A stretch of DNA of 64,000 nucleotides, from positions 1 to 64,000 of the forward strand of contig LGRX02033525.1 in assembly GCA_001247695.2 (NCBI GenBank), written 5' to 3'. Position 1 is the first letter of the stretch. Every line of letters starts with the position of its first letter. The notes under the pieces are model-generated. The model searched no databases. It was not told where the DNA came from and saw only the letters and a list, made by a program, of their open reading frames with translations. This stretch comes from Cymbomonas tetramitiformis (taxonomy: Eukaryota; Chlorophyta; Pyramimonadophyceae; Pyramimonadales; Pyramimonadaceae). A program made the translations under genes and the position numbers. Shown in pieces: positions 35,518-46,368 of the stretch.

Positions 35518-36330
35518 ATGGACCCACATAATAATCACATGGACCCGCCGAATAGCCATATGGACCTACATTATAATCGTATGGACCCGCTCAATAACCG
35601 CATGGACCTGCGGAATAATCGCGTGGACCCGCGAGATATGCACACGGACCCGCTTAATGATCACATGGACCCCACTTAATAACCGCATGGACCCGCCGAA
35701 TATTCGAATGGACCCACATAATAATCACATGGACCCGCCAAAATACCATATGGACCTACATAATAATCGTATGGACCCCCCTTATAAACCGCATGGACCC
35801 GCTGGATAACCATATGGACCCACCAAATAATCGCACGGACCCGCGTAATAACCACATGGACCCCACATAATAACCTTATGGACCCGCCGAATAATCACAT
35901 ACTCCACACACATAACCCACATAACCCACATACTGAACGCATCGACTCGCCGAATATCCACATGGACCCGCTGAATAATCATATGGACCCATATAATAAT
36001 CACATGGACCCGCCGAATAACCATGTGGACCTACATTATAATCGTATGGAACCGCTTAATAACCGCATGGACCCGATAGGTAAGCACACGGACCCGCTTA
36101 ATAATCAAATAGACCCGCTTAATAACAGCATGGACCCGCAAGACCATCATACGGAACCGCTTAATAATCGCGTGGACCCGCCGAATATCCACATGGACCC
36201 GTTAAATAACCCTATGGACCTATATAATAGTCATTTGGACCCGCTTAATACTCGCACGGACCTGCTAAATTACCGCTTGGACCTGCTTAAACACCACATG
36301 GACCTGCTTAGTAATCATATGGACCAATCG
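35518..36330 (+). repeat. 21-bp ATGGACCC minisatellite
   Basis: About 38 units of ATGGACCC(G/A)CNNAATAATCRC. The 21-bp period equals seven codons, so the plus strand reads as an M-D-P-x-N-N-(H/R) heptad repeat over long stretches, broken where a unit has 20 or 22 bp. Degenerate units indicate an old array. Coding use seems unlikely but is not excluded. Confidence 0.9.
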
Positions 36331-36339
36331 TGCCAGCGC

Positions 36340-36866
36340 CCAAACGGGCGGGGTCCATGCTGGGTCCATGTGAATCCTCCCTACGGGTCCATACGAGGTC
36401 CATGCGTCGCATGGACCCGTAGGAATGTCTGACCATTGGACCCATGTGGTACCTATCGGTCCATGTGGGGTCCATGTGATGATAACCGAGTGGTCCCGGT
36501 GTAGTCCATGCGATTATACCTACGGGTCCACGAGGGGTCCATAAGGGGTCCATGCGTCACATGGACCCGTAGGAATGTCTGACCATCGGACCCATGTGGC
36601 CCTTACCGGTCCATATGGGGTCCACATGCTACGTACACACTGAGGGGTATCACATGGACCCCACATAGACCCGTAGGGATGATCCATGTGAGGTCCATGT
36701 GACTGAAAACCGCATGGATCCCTTAAGGACCTTCAATGGACCCCATATGGACCCATGGGGAGAAATGTCTGACCATTTGGGGCATGCGAGGTCCATTCCA
36801 AGTCCACGTGGGTCCACGTGAGGTCCGTGTGGGGTCCATGTGATTTGTGAATCACATGGACCCGTC
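36340..36866. repeat. Longer-period GGTCCATG repeat adjoining the 21-bp array
   Basis: The same GGACCC/GGGTCC core continues, but now in mixed orientation, with a unit of about 140 bp containing ACCCGTAGGAATGTCTGACC (seen from about 36414, 36561 and 36760). It abuts the stop codon of the next minus-strand coding region. Confidence 0.8.
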
Positions 36867-36867
36867 C

Positions 36868-38914
36868 CTATTTGGTAGGACACGCGAGTGCTTGTGCTGC
36901 TTCCGCGATAGCCTTCGCTTTCTTCTCACGATTTTCGGGCGTGTCCTTCATCACCTCATGGATGCACTCATAGATGATTTGTGCACCATAGCGAGCCACA
37001 GAGCCTCACATATATCTTTGCGGTCCATGGGGGTGTGCAGGTCCAAGTAGGAGTCATATTCAGCAAGAACTGCCACAGCGTGGTCACGAATGAAGGTAGC
37101 ACTCCCCGCGCGGTCCTTCGCTGCTTTATACGCCTGCCATTTCTTGATCGCCTTGGACAAGCTGATCCCATGTGATTTTAGCTGTGCTGTGAGAGCTTGA
37201 GCTTTCTCGTCGGTGTCAGCGTGTGCGTGTACGGTGTGCATAAAAGCCGCATCCACTTGTCGTAGCAGCCAATGTAAACAGCACGAAACATAGTGGTCCT
37301 CAACCTGCTTGGACATAGTTCGTGTCGGTACAAATACATACCACAGGATGTTGATATTCGATGCCATAGTGATTCCTCACCCACGTAGACATTGCTGACT
37401 TGCTATTAGGCGCCGCCTTGTCGAGCTGTTGTCGTGTTGTGAAACGTATGTCACACACGTCGCAATAAAAGGGGAGTGGTGCGGTGTGGGACCATATTTG
37501 AAGCTTCTCGAAAGTACGCGCCAGTGCATCTTAATCTTGCTCTGCGTCAAACATGTCATCCACATGTACGATGCAAAAGGGGCAAGGATAATTGCCACTA
37601 GCTCCATAGTGGCCCAGGCACGAACACAGATATGGTAAGTCTCCTCCGCACTTAACGGTCACGTTGTATTTCGTGTTGTCAACTGTGATGCCGTTTTCCA
37701 GAATTTGTTGCAGGTGTTTTTTTATTCACCTGTGTACTTTGACAGGTTGGCGAAATTATCCGCACCTTCGTAGTAACAGAAGGTGAAGCAGTGAAAGGGA
37801 CTGTTTGTATACAGTCCGCCAGAAGGCTTTAAACGAAAGGTGATACCTGTCACCTTCTTTCCCCTATAATATGTGCCGTGTGTATCACCAGATAGAAAGC
37901 ACTCTAGCTCGTCTGTAATGCGCGCAGTTCGCGTATGAAGCATGCCAGTCTGGGAGTCACGCATTTGCTTGATGACTGCCGCAATCTTGGAGTGTAGGTC
38001 CACCTCAGCAAGGAAGCCGTCGTCGTTCTCAGAGAGTCCGATTGACGCAGCAATCTCTTCACGCTTTGCCTTGATACCATGTAGTGGCTTCACTTTTGGC
38101 ATGTCTACCTGTCGCTCGCCCTCTTCCCACAAGAGAGTTGTATCCCACTTTTGGACACCGGCATGCTTAGAGCTCAACGACTTTCGTAGCATACCGTACT
38201 TATGGTCAGAGAGCCCAAGCAGCACTTTTATAGCATGACACCGCTCCAGACTCCATTGCTCTTCGATCGTGTCGGCCACCTCTTGCATCAAAGTTTGCAT
38301 GAGCCTGTCGTTCGTACAAATATACCGCAGTAGTCCTTCGTTGCTTGTCATGTCCAACACCTCGGCAGCCACAGAAGGTTCATAAGGCATAGTCCGCAGG
38401 TGTCCAAGGAAATATTCGGCAATGGCAGGAAGTTCGGCATTTTCACGCTTTGCCTCGCCAGGGAAACTCTGATTCTCATCAATAGATTCTTTGACAACAG
38501 CAGCTGACTCCATACCCTTCAGCACACGTTCCAAATTTCCCCCTTTCTGTTAAGTCGTTGCACCCCTGCTTTGTGGGAGCTTGGTGCTTCTGCCTTGAAC
38601 CGTTTTGGTTTCCTCGATTATGCAGCTGCATCCTCGGGAATGTTCCTTTTCAGGTTTCGAATTCTTTGTTTGTGCCGTTTGATTTCAGCTTGAAATTGGT
38701 CACGGTCTGCAGTCATATCGCTCACAGTGCCCCTTAACTCTTGGACGTTGGTTTGTAACTTTTGGAGCTTTGTTTCCAATTTGGCAATCTGTGCTGGGTA
38801 CTCTGGCTGTGTGCTCAAAATCGCCGGTGAGATGGCAGTCGCGCGCTTGGATCTGGCTCGCTTGGATTGCGGCTGCCCATCATGTGAAAGCTTGCGTTCG
38901 TTTTTGAACGTCAT
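36868..38914 (-). pseudogene. Transposon-like coding region of an uncharacterised family (GGD...GASG...CPFC), frameshifted
   Basis: Minus-strand pieces in order: 38914-38618 (basic start, then a coiled coil), 38534-37722 (about 265 residues, includes a charged RGKKVTGITFRLKPSG block), then after a frame change at an A7 run near 37715 a stretch with GGDLPYLCSCLGHYGASG and CPFC, then 37367-36951 and a final shift to a stop at 36868. From memory, proteins with this GGD..(F/Y)L...G..GA(S/T)...C..C core are common as multi-copy uncharacterised genes in invertebrate and protist genomes. The two Cys and a later CDVC...H pattern could bind metal. No introns. Likely a decayed mobile-element gene. The family has no function I can state. 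Confidence 0.55.
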
Positions 38915-41900
38915 GAGGCAGGGCTCCGCCGAACCCTATTGTTATTGTGGGAGAGGCTAAGGCTGTATTCAGCCCTGCTTAAGTAAGTGGGCCTTGGATA
39001 TGCAACTTATGGGAGCACCCAATAACACCTATGTATAGGGTTTCACCCTGAAACCCTAAAAATTAAAGTTGTATTTAGAGGGCAATGATGTCTAGAGTAT
39101 ATCACTTCCGTGCAAGGATATTGTTGCAACATAGAATATGTATTCTTAGCGTTCATTGTATATTAGTTCAACGTAGTTGCTTGCATTTTTAACATGCCAC
39201 CAAGTTTGGCGAATGCTCGGTCCATCGTTTACGCGCGAAAGGTAGCCGACATGATATAAATGGATGCCAACACAAACTATAATACAAATAGGTTACATAT
39301 TACTCATATACAACATAAATTACCGTGCTTCATGTATTTCTACGCCGCAACACGACGTAGCACCTATCGTAAGAAGTGCACACTTAACTGTACCATACCC
39401 CCCTATGTGCAAACGTATGTAGCGCCCTAAATATATGGAGTTACATAAAATGAAGTTCACCATCGGATTCCCCGACATCAAATTGTGTTAGAAAAAAATA
39501 CTTTGAAACAATTCATTGTCACAAGCCGCCGCAACAATTATACGGCCCGATTTCCCCAAAATAATGCATTGTGCAACAGACGCCTCCTCGCTCGTGTGTT
39601 CGCAGCACTCATTTCTCTAAATACCTTCAGAAGAACGGTGGTGCGGTGGATGGACCCGTGTTGCTAGCGGGTCGGGAAAAGCGAAATCGTAATGCAGCTT
39701 CGTTGAGGTGGCGGTGCGTTGTGAAAAAGTTGAATCGTGGCAAGTTAGCTTTGCCGTCCAGCAAGGCACCGTGATGCGCGAAATCCGGCGTACTTCCAAG
39801 GTGGATCGAAAACTCTAAACAGAATTCTTTGCCGCGAGCCTCACCGTAACGTCAGCTCATACATTAGCGCATGGTTCCAAGCGTAGACGCAACACGCGTC
39901 CACGCACCACCTACTCCAAGCGGCAACGCTTAGCCAATCATGGCCAAAGCAATGATAAAGTAATTAGCGTGGATGGGGCCACGACCTAGGGGAATATACC
40001 TGTTCGGTATATTCAGGTGATATCAGTTACGCAGTCGAGTGCTACTTTCGGATAACAATTTAAACTAAATATCGAGAAGTAATACCTTAATAACCTAATC
40101 CTAAACCCGGAACGGCCACACGAACTGCTATACCCGTACTCTTACCCTAGTCACGATCTCAGTCTGGACACTCTGACACAGGGGCCTGCCTGTCAGGGCT
40201 GCCTGGTCAGAACTCGGGAATCACTTCTCTTTGGCGGCGCGTGGGGCACACGCCCACGCGCCGCGGACAGTCTCGTTGTCTATGGCGAGAAATAAGAAAT
40301 GTCGGACCAGCAGTGTTGTCCCGGGAAAATGCGCTCTTGGATCGCGAAAATCACTGAACCGGTCATAGCCTTATCGACCAGACCGGGTCAAATCTCACGG
40401 ATGATGCGACCGATATTCGAAGGTTCACCACATGCCCTTGGGTAAAAATGTGGACACGACATTAGTGAGATATCTTGGGAGAACTTGACGACTTGGGCCC
40501 TCCACTTTTCATTGGAGGAAAATGTTTTAAAGGTGGGTAATGTAAATCCAACTTAGCAAAGGTTAATATACAAATATGTATAAATCCCAATAATTCAGGG
40601 AACTTTTGCATCATATAATCATATATTGTGCTGCCAGTTCCAATATAGCGTGGTACCCGAAAATATGTACCTTACCAGTCGGGCAGGATTTCGTATGTTG
40701 ATGGTTTTACATGGTGTACAACATATGATATCCAATATGGTTTCCAAAAACGACGAGGTTTGGTGCCGATTCCCAAGAAGAAGAAAGAGGATGATTGTGA
40801 GATGGCAAGACAGACAAAGCTGTTGTATATTGGGTTTTCGTGGATTGGTTTGGGCGTCAAGAAGAAATGCGATGACGAGATGGAGCGAGCCACCTTATGC
40901 TGGTTTTATGTCGGGTTATATTGGTTCGATTTGGACGTTAAGAAGAAAGAGATGGCAAGCTATTGAGAATCGTCATTTGTCGGATTATGCCAGTTTACAT
41001 TGGTTCGATTTGACTTCAAGAAGGGAAAAGGAAAAGGTGGCGAGATAAAGGGATGCGTTCCTTGTCGGGCTATATTGATGGTTCGATTCGTAACTCGCTA
41101 GTCGGGGACGGGATTGTTATGTTCATGGTTCCATTTGGGCATCAAGAAGAAAGAATATGTCACCACGGGAGATAATCGTTGTGTGTCGGGTTATGCCAGA
41201 ACATGTGTGCGTGTGGCATTAAGGGCCCTTGCAGCCACAACGTCAGTTTCCTAGATTCGCGACAAAGTGCTGAGCCACCACCAAGTCAAGTCGAGGAATT
41301 GGCCGCGCCAGGTGTCCAGAGTGATAAAATATGTACCAATATACACATGTGAAGCCTCAACAAGGGAACACCCAGCTAGCAAACCAAAAGAGCAACCGTA
41401 AATGCCTAAGCCTCGCACCCGATCTCACGTCCACGTGTAGTCATTTGTCCAAGCAAACCGGACTCAGAACAAAATTAGGGATACCCGACACCCAACCTAG
41501 AAGACTCGCACAAGATGATCAGCTAAATCCCAGTAGTTCATCATGAATCGTAACATTACGCATTATGTTATCGTCACAACAATTCTTGACTTTCGGGAAT
41601 ATCCAAAAGCGCTTTACAGGCAATCATACGCTATTTAATGAGGTGCCTCACTCGTCGTCTTCAGTTTTGGGAGCTGTTGCCTCTTTTGATTGAGAGTCTG
41701 TGCCTTCAACTAACGCTGGATCCACGAATTCATACCTGCAACCAAATTATATTTTCCGTCAATAATCAAGCAAATTCTGAAAATAGAGCTTCGAAAGGAA
41801 GTGCACGGGGGAAGGGATAGCTTGTCCAGTTCCATGAGATCCTGCACAATATTTGGTTACCACTTGCCAGACTCTAGTTTTGTATCGCTGAATTGTGTGG

Positions 41901-42099
41901 CACAATTCATCGTGTCAAAATAGGCGTACTCTGATGGTGGGCTTATACAAATAATTGACACTTGACAGGATTCCACATTTAAATTATTTATTCTGGACAG
42001 AGTCACACATGGGTACAATCGTGCCACCCTGCATCACCGAAGTGTTTTAAAGTCACCGTGTCAGAAATGCAGTGAATCGTCACAGTACAAAACTTCCTT
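38915..42099. other. Intergenic region, no gene recognised
   Basis: Low-complexity and AT-rich parts. The only structured part is the degenerate tandem repeat at 40790-41110. Small open frames at 39485-39800 and 41331-41820 show no motif. Confidence 0.4.
40790..41110. repeat. Degenerate tandem repeat, unit about 75 bp
   Basis: Four units built on TCGGGTTATATTGGTTCGATTTGG, then ACGTTAAGAAGAAAGAGATGGC. Heavily diverged. It generates the apparent 140-residue plus frame in this area. Confidence 0.65.
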
Positions 42100-43795
42100 G
42101 TGTGCGCGCTTATCCTTGGACCGATTCCTTTGGCACCATATAGCCACAGAAGATCAGCTGCATTATGCACCCATACCTCCGAGCAAAAGATTCAGGACAC
42201 TTGTCCGGATTTTCCGGAGCTCGCTAGTGGAGAATGGGACCCCCTTGGCCTCACTGAGCCACCTGAGCCCCTCTGCAACTCTGCGACTGCACTGCGACTG
42301 CACTGCGACTGCACTGCGCCTGTGCCACTCTGAACCCGGTTCACCCCTGCCCCCCCGAGCTGCCCAAGCCATCGCCTCCCCACCAAGTCTAAGCTCAGAA
42401 CCACCCTGCTCCCTGCCTGTCCCAAAGCCTGGTCTCAAGAGAGCTTGTCTATCTACATCACATCCAGAGTCCAAAAGTGTCGTCCCAAGGGGCTATAAAT
42501 GACTGAATTGTTTTTTTATAACCTTGCGCGCCCGCCACCGATCCGCGCTTGCTCCCCTACCCTCAACACTAGTTCTATGGGAATGAAGCCTTGGCGCTGG
42601 ACATCCTGCGAGTAAGCTGTGATGTTGATTACTGCACTCGACCCTTGCACTGCAACTGCTGTTCTGCACTGATCCTACTTGGGGTCCCACCCCCGCATAT
42701 GCACACTGGCTGTGTGTGCATATGGCTCATCCTTGGACCGATTCCTTTGGAACCAATTAGACAGAAGATCGGGTGCGCTATGTGCCCAGACCGGGGGTCA
42801 AACACGCAGCACACACTTCAGGACACTTCTCCGGATTTCCCGGAGCTTACTTTCCTGGAGAATGGGACCCCCTAAGCCTCACTGGGCCACCTGAGAGCCT
42901 CCTTGTCTGATCTTTCTGCGCAGTAAAGCTGAGCCACTGAACCCGGTCCACCTCCACCCCCCGAGCTGCTCGAGCCATCTCCCCACCACCGAGCCTGCGC
43001 TCGAAACCACCACCCTGCGCCCTGCCCTCAAGCCTGGGATCACGAGAGCTTGTCCATCCACCACACGTCCGGTGTTCCAGTGCGTGCGGCTTACCCTTGG
43101 ATCGACTCCTTTGGCATCACATAAACAGAAAGAATCGGCTGCACTATGCACCCTCGCCAGGGATCAAAGGGTTCAGCACGCACTTATGGACACTTATCTT
43201 ACGTTCTAGTGTGTTTGTGACTTATCCTTAGACCGATTCCTTTGGCACCATGTAGCCACAAAAGATCTGCTGCACTATGTACCCTCACCGGGAATCAAAG
43301 GATTCAGCACACACTTTTGGACACTTATCTTAAGTTCTAGTGTGTTTGTGACTTATCCTTGGACGATCCACTTGGCACCACGAAGCCACAGAAGATCGGC
43401 TGCTATGTACCCACGCCGGGAATCAAAAGGTTCAGCACACATTTTGGGACACTCATCCGGATTCTCCGCAGCTCACTAGTGAAGAATGTGTGTGTGGGTG
43501 GGGGTGGGTAATACTCGACTTCCTCTGGTGACGGATTTCAAACCATAGAGAGAGGAATCCACATCAGAGAAAGCTCCCCTCGTGCCCTGCTCAGAGGATC
43601 AAACACTGTCACCCATCGTTTATAGTTTTGTAATTGGACGAAATTCGTCACCACCGCTGGAAGTAATCGCCATGGGAACCCTAAGTCCCGCGGTGTTCCA
43701 GCTCACCCGAAATAACTTACACATTCGAGAGTCTGGATGGTGTCCCTGCCAGGACCGCAGGAGATGTCTGCGGAAAGCGCATCTCCAATCTCGCC

Positions 43796-43871
43796 AAGAC
43801 TCGCCGTGCCCCTCCCATCATGTGTCATGGCCAAGTCTCGCCGTGCCCCTCCCATCATGTGTCATGGCCAA
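43796..43871. repeat. Two-unit 37-bp tandem repeat
   Basis: Two copies of TCTCGCCGTGCCCCTCCCAT plus CATGTGTCATGGCCAAG. Confidence 0.85.
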
Positions 43872-44687
43872 GTCTGTCGGGTGGCACCCCTTACCCGGGC
43901 GTGTCAACAAGTACAGCAGGAGTGGGTTGTAGGTGTGTGGGGCTAAGGGCAAACCGTTTATAGGGTGCGGCATATCTGAGCCGTGGGTTTGAAGTTGGCT
44001 CTGGCTCGATGTCGGAGAAACGACAGCCCTTGGATGGCTGGATCCGCAGGGAGAAAGCTTGGGAACACTGAAGTGCCCCTCCGGGGGGATGCTGAGTGAG
44101 CTCACAGCGGGTAGCCCCGCTCCTGATAGGCCGAGTTCGGACGTCTGGCATGTTTCGAGAAGCTGGTGGGCGAAGTGCGGGTTGGGGAGGTTGTGGGGAG
44201 TGGCAGCATGCTCCCGGGCTCGAAAGAGCCCGGGAGTCCATCCCAACAAGTATGACCGCCAACGGCTGGCAGCACGGCAACATGCGGTATCTCCTGAGCC
44301 TGTCCTACCTCCACCCAGAGAGGCTGCTGGCCATGCCGGCACTGACAGTGATGAGCTGAGGGGAAAGAGCCAACCGGCCGATGAAAATCTCGGCCTCCGG
44401 TGGGGCTCAGGACCGGTCACTATTAGTGGAGACGGGACCCAAGGTTGAAACAGCAAAAAATGGCAGCCGCACTGCAGATCCAGTGGACAGGATCTAATTA
44501 TCCTGCCTAACCATAGAGCGCCAAAAGCAAGGCCTTCGACATGATAGGGTGTGTGTTGGGGGGTAGGGGGCTGTAAAGACACCAGGCGCTCAGATTTTGG
44601 AGGAAAGGACGCGAGGGATCATTGTTAATGCAATAGTTAATGCAGTATGAATGCAATAATGCATTGACTAGTGCTGCAAATTATCAT

Positions 44688-44786
44688 GCTCAGTCCCTCG
44701 GTGCGAATTATCATGCTCAGTCCCTCGGTGCAAATTATCATGCTCAGTCCCTCGGTGCAAATTATCATGCTCGGTCCCTCGGAAAG
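44688..44786. repeat. Four-unit 25-bp tandem repeat
   Basis: Four units of AATTATCATGCTCAGTCCCT plus CGGTG in the spacer of the 42-46 kb block. Confidence 0.85.
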
Positions 44787-46368
44787 CCGCTTCAGGATGA
44801 TCGGCAAGTTGCAGGTGGGCACACGGGCATGGCACGTGGCTTTGGAGCAGTCAGGGGGTGTAGCAAGAGCTCTCTACTACCTGAAAGGTGCTCAAAGGGT
44901 GGGTGTGAGCCAGCTTCAGCGAGGGGGCTTCAGTGGACGGGCAGAGCAGTCATGGACATGCTCCGGTGGCTCAGCCAAGCTGAGGTGGTCGGAGGACTCA
45001 GCGAGAAAACCCGGAGAATCCTCCACGAATGCCCCAAAGTGTGTGGAGAATGCTCTGACGCCTGGCGCTGGTGCATAGTCCGAATCACTCTTCCGTGGCC
45101 GCCTAGCTACTTGGACACTGCTCGTCAAAGAACGCACTTCAATCATAAGCACACAGTGAACAACATGAGACGCGCTAACCAAGGCCAGCCCAGCAGCATC
45201 CCAGTGGAGAAGAAAAGCACACACGCGCGTGCGCGTGGCGGCTTCAGAGGCACCGCTTCGCTGCGCAAGCAGGGCAGTTGCGGAAGCGCTCAGGTGGCCC
45301 AGTGAGGCTTAGGGGGTCCCGTTCTGCACTAGTCAGCTCGGAAAATCGCTATGAGTGTCCCGAAGTGGCATGGGGGGGAACCAGTGAGGAGGGTGTTGAG
45401 CGAGGTGTGGATGGAAGGGTGGTGGGTATTGATGACACATCCGGGCCTCTCAAAGCCCGGGGCCATCCAGGCAACGATGACCACTTACAACAGGTGGCAC
45501 GGCGATACGTGGCGTCTCATCAGCTTCCCTGACCACGAGAGGGAACCACGTGTAGCAACAGTGCACAACAACAGGTGCAGTGCAAGGGTGGAGCGCAATA
45601 CTCAAGATACAGCTTACCCGCAGGGTGCTGAGCGGCAAAGGCTTATGTACCCTGGAGTTGGAGTTCCGGATGGAGGGAGGAAGGCGCAGTTTGATGTTAG
45701 TCACACACGATCTGGATGCAGCAACTCAGTTTATTGTGCTCAGCCCCTTGGGACAGCCCTTCGGAACACCAGAGGTGTTATGAGCGGACAACCTCTTTTG
45801 AGACCAGGATTTCGGGCAGGCAGGGAGCAGGGAGGTGGCTCGGAGCGCAGGCTTGGAGCTCGGGGGATGGCTCGGGCAGCTCGGGGAGTAGAGGTAGACC
45901 GGCCTCATTGGCACAGCTTCGGAGCGCAGATAGAGCAGTGAAAAAGGCGCCCAGGTGCCCAATGAGGGTTAGGGGGGACGGTTCTCCATTATTTGGCTCT
46001 GGAGTATCCGGAAAAGTGTCCTGAAATGTGTGCCGAACCCTTTGATCCCCGGCGCGGGCACATAATGCAGCCTACCTTCTGGTGGCAAAGAAGTCCAAGG
46101 ATAAGCATACACAATACGGTTGCGTGTGTAATATGGTGTATCCACTGATAGAGGTTAAAATCACGTGTCTGATATTATGCTTGGCAGTGTTTCAGAATAC
46201 CAAGCATGGATATGGATAGGAATGCATCTCAGGTGTCCGGGAGTGCACACATTCTGTACGTGTACAGCACGACACATTTACATAAACGCGGTTCATCCGG
46301 GGAATATGGCAAGGCCAAAAGTATCAAGCCCAGCCGGCCAGTAAACAAAGGATGCGGGTCCAGGTTGA

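Larger units (their letters stand above)
42100..46100. repeat. Diverged inverted-repeat block
   Basis: A module containing TTATCCTTGGACCGATTCC, TTTGGCACCA, AGCCACAGAAGATC and CCTCACTGGGCCACCTGAG occurs in plus orientation at about 42.11, 42.73, 43.09, 43.21 and 43.35 kb, and in minus orientation at about 45.29-45.37 and 45.94-46.11 kb. A second module (AGTAAGCTGTGATG...CCCTTGCACTGCA, 42.61-42.66 kb) is reversed at 45.58-45.63 kb, and a third (43.0-43.1 kb) at 45.78-45.90 kb. The spacer of about 1.4 kb is not shared. This looks like a large transposon or segmental duplication with inverted arms that has decayed. It ends about 270 bp from the last EED exon. Confidence 0.65.

Noticed and set aside
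40626..41048. 140-codon plus frame with Trp/Arg repeats
   Set aside because: It comes from a degenerate tandem repeat of about 75 bp and has no family motif.
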